Below, one piece after another: positions 8,611 through 17,819 of a DNA stretch of 64,000 nt. The notes below the pieces were generated by a model that saw only the letters and a list, made by a program, of their open reading frames with translations, was not told the DNA's origin and did no database searches. Position numbers and translations under genes: made by a program. Source of the stretch: Taibaiella helva (lineage in GTDB: Bacteria > Bacteroidota > Bacteroidia > Chitinophagales > Chitinophagaceae). Position 1 is the stretch's first letter; each line of letters starts with the position of its first letter. The DNA is taken from positions 186,001-250,000 of the forward strand of contig NZ_QUZZ01000003.1 in the NCBI RefSeq assembly GCF_003545695.1, read 5' to 3'.

Positions 8611-9768
8611 ATGCAACAGGTATTGCAAAGAATAAAGGGAGATAAGGTCATATGGTCGGTAGTACTGGTACTATCGCTGCTGAGCCTGCTTGCCGTATAC
8701 TCTGCAACCGGATCGCTGGCCTGGCGCATGGATAAAAGCTCGGGCTTCTACATGGTGAAGCAGCTGGGCGTGCTGGTTGCCGGCCTGGGTATCATCTTTG
8801 TGGTACACCGGATCAACTATACCAAGTTCGCCCGCTTTTCGGTGATGCTTTTCCTGATCTGTATCCCCTTGCTGATCTATACCCTCTTCTTCGGTACCAA
8901 GCTGAACGAAGGATCGCGCTGGATACGCCTGCCTTTGATCAATCTTACCTTCCAGACCTCTGACCTGGCCCGCCTGGCTATTTTCATGTTCCTGGCCCGA
9001 CAGCTCAGCGTCAAGCAAAAGGTGATCAAGGATTTTAAGAAAGGATTTTTACCTGTATTGATACCAGTGCTCATCATTTGTGGCCTTATTGCCCCCGCCA
9101 ACTTGTCTACAGCCTTGCTGCTGGGATTGACCTGCTGTATCCTGTTCTTCATTGGCAGGGTAGACATCAAGCATATCATGCTGCTGGCAGGTGTTGGTCT
9201 TGTTGGCGTGCTCATGTTGTTCATGGTGTCCAAGGCCCTGGGCATAGGACGCGGCGCTACCTGGGAAAAGCGTATCGAGAATTACATGGGCAAAGGCACT
9301 GATGAGAAGGACGGCGACAGCAATTACCAGATCACCCAAGCTAAGATTGCGATCGCCAGCGGCGGTATTACCGGCCGCGGACCGGGAAAAAGCTGGGCCA
9401 GGGATTTCCTGCCTCACCCTTATTCCGATTTCATCTTTGCCATCATTATAGAAGAATACGGCATTATCGGCGCAACCGTATTGATCGGCGTGTACCTGCT
9501 TTTCCTGTGGCGCAGTATCCTTATTTTCAGGCGATGTCCCTATGCCTTCGGGGCATTCCTTGCCGTAGGGCTCAGCTTTACGCTGGTGTTCCAGGCGCTG
9601 ATGAATATGGCGGTGAATGTGCACCTAGTACCGGTAACCGGATTGACCCTGCCGCTGGTGAGCATGGGCGGATCATCCATATGGTTCAACAGCGTAGCGA
9701 TAGGGATCATACTCAGCGTAAGCCGGTACGTCGACGAAATGGAAGGAAGCGAGGCCCTTAAAAATTAA
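8611..9768 (+). CDS. ftsW: SEDS peptidoglycan glycosyltransferase FtsW
   Basis: 385-aa polytopic SEDS-family protein, the septal glycan polymerase that works with FtsI. About ten hydrophobic segments are visible. Family motifs include LNEGSRWIRL in the periplasmic loop after TM4, a large extracytoplasmic loop with TGRGPGKSWARDFLPHPYSDFIFAIIIEE, and VPVTGLTLPLVSMGGSS near the C-terminus. The position between murD and murG is canonical for ftsW rather than rodA. It is followed by a 109-bp gap carrying an imperfect inverted repeat. Confidence 0.95.
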   Translation: MQQVLQRIKGDKVIWSVVLVLSLLSLLAVYSATGSLAWRMDKSSGFYMVKQLGVLVAGLGIIFVVHRINYTKFARFSVMLFLICIPLLIYTLFFGTKLNEGSRWIRLPLINLTFQTSDLARLAIFMFLARQLSVKQKVIKDFKKGFLPVLIPVLIICGLIAPANLSTALLLGLTCCILFFIGRVDIKHIMLLAGVGLVGVLMLFMVSKALGIGRGATWEKRIENYMGKGTDEKDGDSNYQITQAKIAIASGGITGRGPGKSWARDFLPHPYSDFIFAIIIEEYGIIGATVLIGVYLLFLWRSILIFRRCPYAFGAFLAVGLSFTLVFQALMNMAVNVHLVPVTGLTLPLVSMGGSSIWFNSVAIGIILSVSRYVDEMEGSEALKN

Positions 9769-9870
9769 AAAGTAAAGATTGAAAAGTGCGAAGGGGTCGC
9801 ACAGCGCAAAGACGATTATCGCAGACAATTACCTTTAGAATTTTGACTTTTGACTTTTACCTTTTGAATT
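9763..9870. repeat. Imperfect inverted repeat in the ftsW-murG gap
   Basis: AT-rich arms at 9763-9786 and 9847-9870 are approximate reverse complements of each other (about 24 nt each with several mismatches). The right arm contains a direct heptamer repeat, TTTTGAC twice. The sequence between the arms contains GCGAAGGGGTCGC, which can form a short stem. The role is unknown; transcript processing, attenuation or a small intergenic repeat are possible. Confidence 0.4.
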
Positions 9871-9877
9871 AAATATC

Positions 9878-10969
9878 ATGAAAGTAGTAATAGCAGGCGG
9901 TGGTACAGGCGGGCACATCTTCCCGGCGGTGGCTATCGGCCACGCATTACAAAGGTTGCGGCCGGGAACGGAACTGCTGTTTGTAGGGGCGAAGGGTAAA
10001 ATGGAAATGGAGAAAATACCGCAGGAAGGTTTCCCGATCATAGGCCTGGACATTGCAGGCTTCAACCGGAGCAATCTCCTGAAGAATATAAGCCTCCCCT
10101 TCAAGCTCTGGAAAAGCAGACAGCAGGCCAATAAGGTGATCCGGGACTTTGCACCCGATGCCGTAGTTGGTGTAGGCGGCTTTGCCAGTTTCCCTATGCT
10201 GAACGCAGCGCAGGCGCAGGGCATACCGACCCTGATCCAGGAGCAGAATTCTTTTGCCGGTAAAAGCAATAAGCTGCTCGGCAAAAAAGCGAAGGCAGTG
10301 TGTGTTGCCTATGAAGGCATGGAAAGGTTCTTCCCCAAAGACAGGATCATTATCACCGGGAATCCTGTAAGGGCCAGCATTGCGCAGTCCAACATCAGTA
10401 AAGAGGAAGGCCTGGCCGCTTTTGGCCTCAGCCCCGACAGGGAAACCATATTGATTGTTGGCGGCAGTCTGGGCGCCAGGAGCATCAATGAAGCCATTGC
10501 ACAGCATATACAGGAAATCGCCGGCTGGAACGTGCAGCTCATCTGGCAAACCGGTAAGCTCTTTATAGAGGAAGCGAAAAAGGTAACTGCCCCTTTAGGT
10601 AAAGGTATGATCGTGCAGGACTTTATCAGGAATATGGAGTATGCCTATGCCGCTGCCGATGTCGTGATCTCGCGTGCGGGTGCCCTGGCCAGCGCCGAGC
10701 TGTGTATCGCGGGTAAGCCTGTGATCTTTGTGCCCTATCCTTTCGCTGCAGAGGATCACCAGACCAGCAATGCGCTTGCCCTGGTAGAGCACAACGCGGC
10801 GATGATGGTAAAAGATAATGAGACCCGGACAGAGCTGGTACGCAAATTGCACACCTTGCTCGGAGATGATAATATGCGGCAGATCATGGCTGCTAATATA
10901 CAGAAGCATGGCATTAAAGATGCAGACGAACGGATCGCCCGTAAAGTGATCGAGATCTGCGGACAATAA
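9878..10969 (+). CDS. murG: Lipid II synthase MurG (GlcNAc transferase)
   Basis: 363-aa peripheral membrane GT28 glycosyltransferase that adds GlcNAc to lipid I at the cytoplasmic face, making lipid II. The N-terminal G-loop is VIAGGGTGGHIFPAVAIG; GVGGFASFPMLNAAQAQGIP and LIQEQNSFAGKSNKLLG follow; the C-terminal half has IVGGSLGARSINEAI and the donor-site block SRAGALASAELCIAGKPVIFVPYP followed by AAEDHQTSNA. All expected motifs are present and the length is normal. Confidence 0.97.
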   Translation: MKVVIAGGGTGGHIFPAVAIGHALQRLRPGTELLFVGAKGKMEMEKIPQEGFPIIGLDIAGFNRSNLLKNISLPFKLWKSRQQANKVIRDFAPDAVVGVGGFASFPMLNAAQAQGIPTLIQEQNSFAGKSNKLLGKKAKAVCVAYEGMERFFPKDRIIITGNPVRASIAQSNISKEEGLAAFGLSPDRETILIVGGSLGARSINEAIAQHIQEIAGWNVQLIWQTGKLFIEEAKKVTAPLGKGMIVQDFIRNMEYAYAAADVVISRAGALASAELCIAGKPVIFVPYPFAAEDHQTSNALALVEHNAAMMVKDNETRTELVRKLHTLLGDDNMRQIMAANIQKHGIKDADERIARKVIEICGQ

Positions 10970-10989
10970 CAATAACTAACAGAGCAGTA

Positions 10990-12369
10990 ATGAACATTAC
11001 GAACATAAAGAATATCTACTTCATCGGCATCGGCGGTATCGGTATGAGCGCCCTGGCCCGCTTCTTCAAAGAACGCGGCGCCACGGTGAGCGGCTACGAC
11101 CGTACGGAGACGAAGCTTACCCTTAAGCTGGCGGCCGAAGGAATGGATATCCATTATGAGGACAATACCGACTTGTTGGAGCAGAAGGCGCAGCTGGTGG
11201 TTTATACGCCCGCTGTGCCTGCCGAGCACAAAGAGCTCAGCTGGTACCGGCAGCACAATTACCCGGTGTTTAAACGTTCCGATGTGCTGCAGTGGATCAC
11301 CGAAAGCATGTTTGCCATTACCGTGGCCGGTACGCATGGCAAGACCACGATCAGCACTATGATCGCGTACCTGCTTAAAGAAACAGGCTATGGCTGCAAT
11401 GCCTTCCTGGGCGGGATCGCCACGAACTATGATACGAACTACTGGGGCAATGAACGGAATGTAGCGGTGATCGAAGCGGATGAATATGACAGGAGCTTCC
11501 TGAAGCTGTGGCCGGATATCGCCGTGCTGACCGCGATGGATGCCGACCACCTGGACATCTATGGTAATATCGAAGCGCTGGAAGAAGCTTTTGTGCAATA
11601 CACGAAGAACATCAAGCCGGAAGGCACTTTGTGGAGCAAGCATGGCCTGAAGCATGGCGACAAGCTGCAGGCCACGCATAAGTATACCTACAGCCTGCAG
11701 AACAGCGCTGCTGCTGCATATGCAGCCAATGTGCGCATCCACGACGGCGGCTACGATTTTGATGTGCATGGCCCCGGCTGGTACTTACCAGAGCTGCGGC
11801 TCAATATCGGCGGCATGCACAACGTGGAAAACTGTGTCGTGGCGGTATCGGTGGCGAAGCAGCTGGAGATCGACGATACGCTCATACGGCAGGCAGTGGC
11901 GGGCTTCAAAGGCGTAAAGCGCCGTTTTGAATACATCATCAGGAACAAAGAAGTAACTTATATCGACGACTATGCGCATCATCCCGAAGAGCTGGCAGCA
12001 TTGATCCGGAGCGCTAAGACTTTATTCCCGGGAAAACGTTGTGTGGTGGCTTTCCAGCCGCACCTGTTCAGCCGCACCCGGGACTTCGCCGAAGGCTTTG
12101 CCCATAGTCTCGATATGGCCGACGAAGTGATACTGCTCGATATTTACCCGGCCAGGGAAAAGCCGATGCCGGGAGTGAGCATTGATACCATCGGCCGGTT
12201 GATGGGCAATCCCAATCATACCGTGCTGTCGAAGGAAGGATTGGTTCAATATGCCGCAACAGCGCCGCTGGAGCTGCTGATCACCGCCGGCGCAGGAGAT
12301 ATTGATAAGCTGGTAACACCCATAAAAGAAGCGATCCTCGGAAGGATCGGGCAAGCGCAGGACAGGTAA
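10990..12369 (+). CDS. murC: UDP-N-acetylmuramate:L-alanine ligase MurC
   Basis: 459-aa first Mur ligase of the stem-peptide pathway. The N-terminus has IYFIGIGGIGMSALARFF; the ATP loop VAGTHGKTTISTMIAYLL is at about residues 112-129; the central domain has EADEYDRSFL and LTAMDADHLDIYG; the C-terminal domain has YIDDYAHHPEELAA and FQPHLFSRTRDF. It lies 20 bp after murG and 7 bp before ftsQ, consistent with one operon. A fused D-Ala-D-Ala ligase is not present. Confidence 0.97.
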   Translation: MNITNIKNIYFIGIGGIGMSALARFFKERGATVSGYDRTETKLTLKLAAEGMDIHYEDNTDLLEQKAQLVVYTPAVPAEHKELSWYRQHNYPVFKRSDVLQWITESMFAITVAGTHGKTTISTMIAYLLKETGYGCNAFLGGIATNYDTNYWGNERNVAVIEADEYDRSFLKLWPDIAVLTAMDADHLDIYGNIEALEEAFVQYTKNIKPEGTLWSKHGLKHGDKLQATHKYTYSLQNSAAAAYAANVRIHDGGYDFDVHGPGWYLPELRLNIGGMHNVENCVVAVSVAKQLEIDDTLIRQAVAGFKGVKRRFEYIIRNKEVTYIDDYAHHPEELAALIRSAKTLFPGKRCVVAFQPHLFSRTRDFAEGFAHSLDMADEVILLDIYPAREKPMPGVSIDTIGRLMGNPNHTVLSKEGLVQYAATAPLELLITAGAGDIDKLVTPIKEAILGRIGQAQDR

Positions 12370-12376
12370 AGAGCAC

Positions 12377-13579
12377 ATGAGCGAACAAAGAAACATATCG
12401 ACCAAAAAAGTGATCCGCTTCTCAGTGGGTACCTTGCTCGTGATCATCTTTATGGTGGCGCTGGTGGCCGCATCGCGCAGCCAGAGCAACAAAGCGATCA
12501 AAGGACTTGAAGTGCACCTGAACGATGATAAAGAATACAGCTTCCTGCAACGTAAGGATATCGAAGCCTTGCTGCTGGGCAACAGGCATATCAACCTGGC
12601 GCAGGCTTCCGTTGCACAGCTGGACCTGGAATTAATGGAGCGTATCGCCCGTACCAATCCATGGGTAGCCAATGCTGAAATTTATGTGGACAGCCGGCAG
12701 GTGCTGCAGGTCAACATCACCCAGCGGGACCCTGTCGCCAGGATCTTCGATGTGAACGGAGCCAGCTACTATATGGACAGCACATTGCATACCATGCCGG
12801 TGAGCGCGGGCTATGCCTATGCCGCACCCGTGTTTACCAATGTGCCGGTAGCAAAGCAGGACAGCACGGGCAAATCATTGCTGCAGAAAATAGCAAGGCT
12901 GAGCGAAGAGATCAGTAGAGACAGCTTCTGGCAGGCCCAGGTAACACAGGTCGAAGTGCAGCCCGATCATACTTTTGTATTGATACCCCTGATGGGCGAC
13001 CAGAGAATACTGTTGGGCGATACCGCCAGGCTCCAGGAAAAGCTGGATAACCTGCTGGCCTTCTACAAGAATGTATCCAACAAGATCGGCTGGGACCGCT
13101 ACACCGTGCTGGACGCGCGTTTCAAAGGGCAGGTTGTGGCCAGTCCCTCGATGGGATGGATACCGCCGCGTGTCACAGATACTACACCGGTAGCGATGGA
13201 TGTGCCCACCACGGCACCCGGAGCGGATGTAAAGCCGGATATTGCTGCAGTGCCTGCAGCGGCGGTTACACATGCCGTAAAACCTGCCGCAACCCAAGTG
13301 AAGCCACAGGCCGCCACAGCGCATGCAGTCAAACCAGCTGCCACAACGCATGCGATCAAGCCTGCAGTAGCGGCCACAGTGAAGCCCAGGACGGTAAGCA
13401 AGCCGGCATCGGCGAAGGTAAGTCCGGCAAAAGCAAGCCAGGTGGCAAAGGCCAAACCTGCTTTACAGGCCGCGGCCAAAACCAAAGAGAAAAAGAAGGA
13501 AACAAAGGACAATCATAAAAACCCCCAAACGCAAACGCCGAAATATATTTACCCAGGTAAGCATTCCGGTAATCGTTAA
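12377..13579 (+). CDS. ftsQ: FtsQ-type division protein with a long Ala/Lys/Pro tail
   Basis: 400-aa bitopic membrane protein. A transmembrane helix (residues about 14-33) is followed by a POTRA-like segment (KGLEVHLNDDKEYSFLQRKD to about 100) and the FtsQ domain with NPWVANAEIYVDSRQVLQV and QRDPVARIF. Its position between murC and ftsA supports ftsQ, part of the periplasmic FtsQLB regulator of septal synthesis. Unusually, residues about 260-400 are low-complexity, rich in Ala, Lys, Pro, Thr and Val, with repeats of the type HAVKPAAT at about 297-335 and a strongly basic end. The tail would be periplasmic. Confidence 0.9.
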   Translation: MSEQRNISTKKVIRFSVGTLLVIIFMVALVAASRSQSNKAIKGLEVHLNDDKEYSFLQRKDIEALLLGNRHINLAQASVAQLDLELMERIARTNPWVANAEIYVDSRQVLQVNITQRDPVARIFDVNGASYYMDSTLHTMPVSAGYAYAAPVFTNVPVAKQDSTGKSLLQKIARLSEEISRDSFWQAQVTQVEVQPDHTFVLIPLMGDQRILLGDTARLQEKLDNLLAFYKNVSNKIGWDRYTVLDARFKGQVVASPSMGWIPPRVTDTTPVAMDVPTTAPGADVKPDIAAVPAAAVTHAVKPAATQVKPQAATAHAVKPAATTHAIKPAVAATVKPRTVSKPASAKVSPAKASQVAKAKPALQAAAKTKEKKKETKDNHKNPQTQTPKYIYPGKHSGNR

Positions 13580-13597
13580 TTCTTAGAAGTAATCGTT

Positions 13598-15031
13598 ATG
13601 AATAGAAAAGAACAACCCATCATCGTCGGCCTCGACATCGGTACCACCAAGGTAGTTGCTATCGCCGGTCGCAAAAATGAATTCGGAAAACTGGAGATAC
13701 TGGGCTTCGGCAAGGCCGATTCAGCCGGCGTAAGCCATGGTGTGGTGCTGAATATCGAGCAGTGCATCCGCTCTATCGAGCAGGCTATCGATAAGTGTAT
13801 CCAGTCCAACCCTAACCTCGAGATTAATGAAGTGTACGTCGGTATTGCCGGTCAGCACATCAAGAGCCTCCAGACCAGGGGAGACCGGGTACGTTCTATG
13901 ACTGACGACGAGATCACCAAAGAAGACATCGATATGCTGATCAAGGATCAGTATAAGACCTATATCCCTGCCGGAGACCAGATCATCGATATCATCCCGC
14001 AGGATTTCATGATCGACAATACGCCCAATATCCTCGACCCGATCGGTATGAGCGGTATCAAAGTAGGCGCTAATTTTCATATCGTTACCGGGGACCGCAA
14101 TGCGATCCGCAACATCAAGCGTTGTGTGGATAAATCGGGTCTCAAGACAAACGACCTGGTGCTGCAGCCCCTGGCTTCGGCGGCGGCGGTAATGAACAAT
14201 GAAGACCTGGAAGCGGGCGTGGCCATTGTCGATATCGGCGGCGGTACGACCGACATGGCTGTGTTCTACGATGGCATTCTGCAGCATACCGCAGTGATCC
14301 CTTATGCCGGTACCAATATCACCAACGATATCCGCCAGGGGCTGGGCGTGCTGCGTGCGCAGGCCGAAGCGATGAAAGTTCAGTTCGGCATGGCGCTGGC
14401 TGATGAGGCGAAGACCAATGCCTATATTACCATCCCGGGTCTGCGTGGCTTGCCGCCCAAGGAAATATCGGTGAAGAACCTGGCCCATATCATCCAGGCC
14501 CGTACCGAAGAAATACTCGATTATGTGATGTATCACCTGAAGCAGGTGAACCTGGATAAGCGCCTGTTCGGTGGTATCATCCTTACCGGCGGCGGCAGCC
14601 AGCTCAATCACCTGATCCAGCTGACGGAATACAAGACAGGTCTGGGTGCGCGCATCGGCCAGCCCAACGAGCACCTGGCCGGCGGCCATCATGAAGCGCT
14701 GAATCATCCCATGTATGCGACCTGTATCGGCCTGATCCTTCGCGGCTATTCCGATTTCGAAACCGGTAAGCTGAATTTCAACAGTAGCAACAAGGAGATC
14801 AGCGTCATGAAGGAAGCACCGTCCAAAGATATCTTTATCAAGATGGAGCTGCCTAAGGAGGGAAGGCACGTGGAAGAACCGGCTGCCGTTGCTTATGAAA
14901 CACCCGAGCAGCGCGCAGAAAAGCAGGAGCGGAACAACAAGCGCTCTGAAACGATCAAGAAAGTCTTCAACCAGATCAAGAACGGCTTCATGAGCTTTTT
15001 CGAAGAGCCCGAAGATCAGAAGATGGAATAA
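13598..15031 (+). CDS. ftsA: Division actin homologue FtsA
   Basis: 477-aa actin-fold ATPase tethering FtsZ filaments to the membrane. Motifs are VGLDIGTTKVVAIAG (phosphate 1) at about residues 9-23, the SHS2/1C region with ISGQHIKS-like VGIAGQHIKSLQTRG, VDIGGGTTDMAVF (phosphate 2) at about 210-222, and IILTGGGSQLNHL (adenosine). The C-terminus carries a linker and an amphipathic helix (VFNQIKNGFMSFFEEP), the membrane-targeting sequence. It starts 18 bp after ftsQ. Confidence 0.96.
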   Translation: MNRKEQPIIVGLDIGTTKVVAIAGRKNEFGKLEILGFGKADSAGVSHGVVLNIEQCIRSIEQAIDKCIQSNPNLEINEVYVGIAGQHIKSLQTRGDRVRSMTDDEITKEDIDMLIKDQYKTYIPAGDQIIDIIPQDFMIDNTPNILDPIGMSGIKVGANFHIVTGDRNAIRNIKRCVDKSGLKTNDLVLQPLASAAAVMNNEDLEAGVAIVDIGGGTTDMAVFYDGILQHTAVIPYAGTNITNDIRQGLGVLRAQAEAMKVQFGMALADEAKTNAYITIPGLRGLPPKEISVKNLAHIIQARTEEILDYVMYHLKQVNLDKRLFGGIILTGGGSQLNHLIQLTEYKTGLGARIGQPNEHLAGGHHEALNHPMYATCIGLILRGYSDFETGKLNFNSSNKEISVMKEAPSKDIFIKMELPKEGRHVEEPAAVAYETPEQRAEKQERNNKRSETIKKVFNQIKNGFMSFFEEPEDQKME

Positions 15032-15042
15032 CAACGGTGTTC

Positions 15043-15069
15043 CGGCTTAAAAGAAGAAGGTTTGAGCCG
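15043..15069 (+). other. Hairpin between ftsA and ftsZ
   Basis: CGGCTTAAA and TTTGAGCCG form a 9-bp stem (one T-G wobble) around a 9-nt loop, immediately after ftsA. No long T-run follows, so it may act as an mRNA processing or partial termination element that lets ftsZ be expressed at a different level. The rest of the 145-bp gap shows no clear TAnnTTTG promoter. Confidence 0.35.
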
Positions 15070-15176
15070 TCTATATAAAGCGCAAATGAGCAAGCCAGTT
15101 ACTAACCCCATTAATTACTAACCCATCGATCAACATTCTGTATAGAGTGTAGACAACGTTAAAACAACAGTAGCAT

Positions 15177-16805
15177 ATGATACACTTTGAAATCCCGAAA
15201 AATCAATCATCGATCATCAAGGTGATCGGTGTGGGCGGCGGCGGCGGCAACGCAGTAAATTACATGTACAACCTGGGTATTGACGGTGTGGATTTCATCG
15301 TCTGCAATACGGATTCACAGGCTCTGGCCCAGAGCCCGGTACCCAATAAAATACAGCTGGGGCCTCACCTCACGCAGGGGCTCGGCGCGGGCGCCAATCC
15401 CGAGATCGGTAAGCAGGCCGGCGAAGAGTCGGTGGATGAAATATCCAAGATACTGAAGGTGAATACACGCATGGCCTTTATTACCGCCGGTATGGGCGGT
15501 GGTACGGGTACGGGCGGTGCGCCCATCATTGCCAAAGTCTGCAGGGAGCTGGGTATCCTTACTGTTGGTATCGTAACCACGCCCTTTGCCTATGAAGGCC
15601 GCAAACGCCTGAAGCAGGCGCAGGATGGCATTGCCTCCATGCGGGAGCATGTAGATACCATCCTCATCATTTCCAATGATAAGCTGCGTCAGCAGTACGG
15701 CAACCTGCCCTTTACCCAGGCTTTTTCCAAAGCGGACAATGTGCTGGCTACGGCAGCCAAGTGCATCACCGACCTGATCACTGTCGATGGTAAAGTAAAC
15801 CTCGACTTCAACGACGTGCAGACGGTAATGAAGAACGGTGGTGTGGCGATCCTCGGTAGCGCCATGGCCAGCGGCGAAGGTCGTGCGCGCCAGGCGGTAG
15901 AAGAAGCGTTGAGCTCACCCCTGCTGAACGACAGCGAGATCGAAGGTGCACAATGGATCCTGCTCAATGTGACTTCAGCATCTGGCGACCACGAGCATAC
16001 CCTGGACGAGCTGGAGATCATACAAGGCTATGTACAGCAGCAGGCGGGCAATACCTGCGATATCATCCTCGGTATGGGGCACGATCCCAACCTGGGCGAG
16101 AACATTGCCGTAACCATTATCGCTACCGGTTTCCATCATCACGAGATCAATGTCGATATCCTTGAGCGGAAGCAACCGGTACAGGAAAAAATCGTTGTGC
16201 CCCTGGGCCAGGCCGGAGCGGAAGCCCTGGTAGAAGCCAAAGCGCCTGAACTGCCTAAGCCGCAAGCTGACCCTATGGCCCCGGTACTGGTGGAAGCGCC
16301 AACCGCTTATTATCAGCAGCCTGCCCCTGCTCCGGAACCCATACCGGTAGCAGAGAACAGAACCACCTTCAACCTGGAGCTGCCCAAGGCGGAAGAGCCT
16401 AAAGCACCGCAAGAGCAGCAAAAGCCCCAGGAATACAAAGCACCTGAGCTGGAGCTGATCATCAAAAATGAGGAACAGCCTGCGCCTCAGGAGACTGTAA
16501 AGAGAGGCGAACGCTACCTGACCTCGGAAGAGATCGAAGAACAACGCCGCTTTGAAGAGCAGAAAAAAGCATTGGAAGAGCGTGCCGACCGCCTGCGCCG
16601 CATGAGCTTCAATATACAGGGCAGCGAGAATGCCAATGAAGTGGAAAATGTGCCAGCCTACATGCGTCGCCAGACCAACCTCGACAATACGGTGAATTCT
16701 TCGGATAACTTCCTGTCAGGCTATTCGATCAATGCAGACAAGGAGGGTAAGCAGGCTAACATCAGTACCATCAATACGTTCCTCGATGGCAAGAAACCGG
16801 ATTAG
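15177..16805 (+). CDS. ftsZ: Division tubulin homologue FtsZ
   Basis: 542-aa GTPase forming the Z ring. The GTP-binding motifs are GVGGGGGNAVNYM near residue 20 and the tubulin signature GMGGGTGTGGAP at about 105-116; the T7 catalytic loop NLDFNDVQTVM is at about 203-213. After the GTPase domain (to about 320) comes a long Pro/Glu/Ala/Gln-rich linker (about 335-440), a charged helix, a VPAYMRRQ motif near 500, and a further stretch of about 45 residues ending in NTFLDGKKPD. This extended C-terminus is longer than the E. coli form (383 aa) but common in Bacteroidota. It closes the dcw cluster. Confidence 0.97.
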   Translation: MIHFEIPKNQSSIIKVIGVGGGGGNAVNYMYNLGIDGVDFIVCNTDSQALAQSPVPNKIQLGPHLTQGLGAGANPEIGKQAGEESVDEISKILKVNTRMAFITAGMGGGTGTGGAPIIAKVCRELGILTVGIVTTPFAYEGRKRLKQAQDGIASMREHVDTILIISNDKLRQQYGNLPFTQAFSKADNVLATAAKCITDLITVDGKVNLDFNDVQTVMKNGGVAILGSAMASGEGRARQAVEEALSSPLLNDSEIEGAQWILLNVTSASGDHEHTLDELEIIQGYVQQQAGNTCDIILGMGHDPNLGENIAVTIIATGFHHHEINVDILERKQPVQEKIVVPLGQAGAEALVEAKAPELPKPQADPMAPVLVEAPTAYYQQPAPAPEPIPVAENRTTFNLELPKAEEPKAPQEQQKPQEYKAPELELIIKNEEQPAPQETVKRGERYLTSEEIEEQRRFEEQKKALEERADRLRRMSFNIQGSENANEVENVPAYMRRQTNLDNTVNSSDNFLSGYSINADKEGKQANISTINTFLDGKKPD

Positions 16806-16833
16806 TGATTGATCCGCTATATGGCTAACAAAA

Positions 16834-16865
16834 GGCGTTCCGGTTCCGGAGCGCCTTGCCTTTTA
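16834..16865 (+). terminator. Terminator after ftsZ
   Basis: GGCGTTCCGG and CCGGAGCGCC form a tight GC-rich hairpin, followed after a few bases by TTTT. It marks the end of the division cluster transcript. Confidence 0.7.
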
Positions 16866-16895
16866 TAAGATAGCCGTATAAACTTAAAGGCAGGC

Positions 16896-16926
16896 TTGGC
16901 ATACCCTGATCTATTTACTACTTTTA
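16896..16926 (+). promoter_or_regulatory. Bacteroidota-type promoter of the MBL hydrolase gene
   Basis: A -33-like TTGG at 16896-16899 is followed after 19 bp by TACTTTTA (16919-16926), one base from the TAnnTTTG -7 consensus. Transcription would begin near 16933, downstream of a possible TTG codon at 16896, which supports the ATG at 16947 as the true start. Confidence 0.55.
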
Positions 16927-16946
16927 TTCCCTTAAAAGATACCTTT

Positions 16947-17786
16947 ATGCAGCTGTATACGATCGATACCGGCCTCTTCAAGCTCGATGGCGGCGCCATG
17001 CACGGCGTAGTGCCTAAATCCTTATGGAATAAGCTCAACCCGGCCGATGAGAACAATATGTGTTCCTGGGCCATGCGCTGCCTGCTGATCGAGCAGAATA
17101 ACCGCCTGATCCTCGTTGATACCGGTATCGGTAATAAGCAGGATGAAAAATTTTTCGGTCATTACTACCTGCACGGGAACGATTCGCTCGAAGGCTCGAT
17201 AAAGAAGCATGGCTTTGCCTTGAACGACATCACCGATGTATTCCTTACCCACCTTCATTTCGACCATGTGGGCGGCGCCGTAAAGAGAGCAGGCGAGCGC
17301 CTGGTACCCACGTTTGAAAAGGCGACTTACTGGAGCAATAAGGCACATTGGGATTGGGCGGTTCATCCCAACGACCGGGAGAAAGCCTCTTTCCTGAAAG
17401 AAAATATCCTGCCCCTGGAAGAAAGCGGGCAATTGCAATTTATAGAGACAAAGGAAGGAGAGGAGTGGCTGCCGGATTTTCGCATCCGTTATGTGCAGGG
17501 ACATACAGAAGCCATGATGCTGCCCCAGCTCCGCTATAAGGACAAGACGATCCTTTACGCGGCCGATCTGCTGCCCAGCATGCACCACATTCCCTTGCCC
17601 TGGATCATGGGCTACGACATGCGCCCGCTCGATACGCTGAATGAAAAGAAACGGTTGCTGGGAGAAGCTGCGGCCGGAGACTGGCTCTTCTTCTTCGAGC
17701 ATGATTATAAGAATGAGCTGTGCAGCATACAGCAGACGGACAAAGGCATTCGTTCCCACGAGGTGCTCCGGCTGGCTGAGCTTTAG
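16947..17786 (+). CDS. MBL-fold metallo-hydrolase
   Basis: 279-aa metallo-beta-lactamase-fold hydrolase. The zinc-binding signature THLHFDHVGG (HxHxDH) is complete; a second metal ligand region is GHTEAMMLPQL; a later Asp is in YAADLLPSMHHIPLPW and the final His in FFEHDY. The N-terminus reads MQLYTIDTGLFKLDGGAMHG, which resembles quorum-quenching lactonase-like or general MBL hydrolases of Bacteroidota. The substrate cannot be read from sequence. There is no signal peptide, so it is cytoplasmic. Start chosen at the ATG after the mapped promoter rather than an upstream in-frame TTG. Confidence 0.85.
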   Translation: MQLYTIDTGLFKLDGGAMHGVVPKSLWNKLNPADENNMCSWAMRCLLIEQNNRLILVDTGIGNKQDEKFFGHYYLHGNDSLEGSIKKHGFALNDITDVFLTHLHFDHVGGAVKRAGERLVPTFEKATYWSNKAHWDWAVHPNDREKASFLKENILPLEESGQLQFIETKEGEEWLPDFRIRYVQGHTEAMMLPQLRYKDKTILYAADLLPSMHHIPLPWIMGYDMRPLDTLNEKKRLLGEAAAGDWLFFFEHDYKNELCSIQQTDKGIRSHEVLRLAEL

Positions 17787-17819
17787 GTACCGGTCTTATT
17801 TCTAGCTTTATTCTGACAC

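Noticed and set aside
13721-15034. 437-codon open frame antisense to ftsA
   Set aside because: Mirror frame of a highly conserved gene, with low-complexity His/Gln/Asp composition.
16896-16946. TTG start extending the MBL hydrolase by 17 residues
   Set aside because: The TTG coincides with the -33 box of a good promoter, so it would lie upstream of the transcript start.
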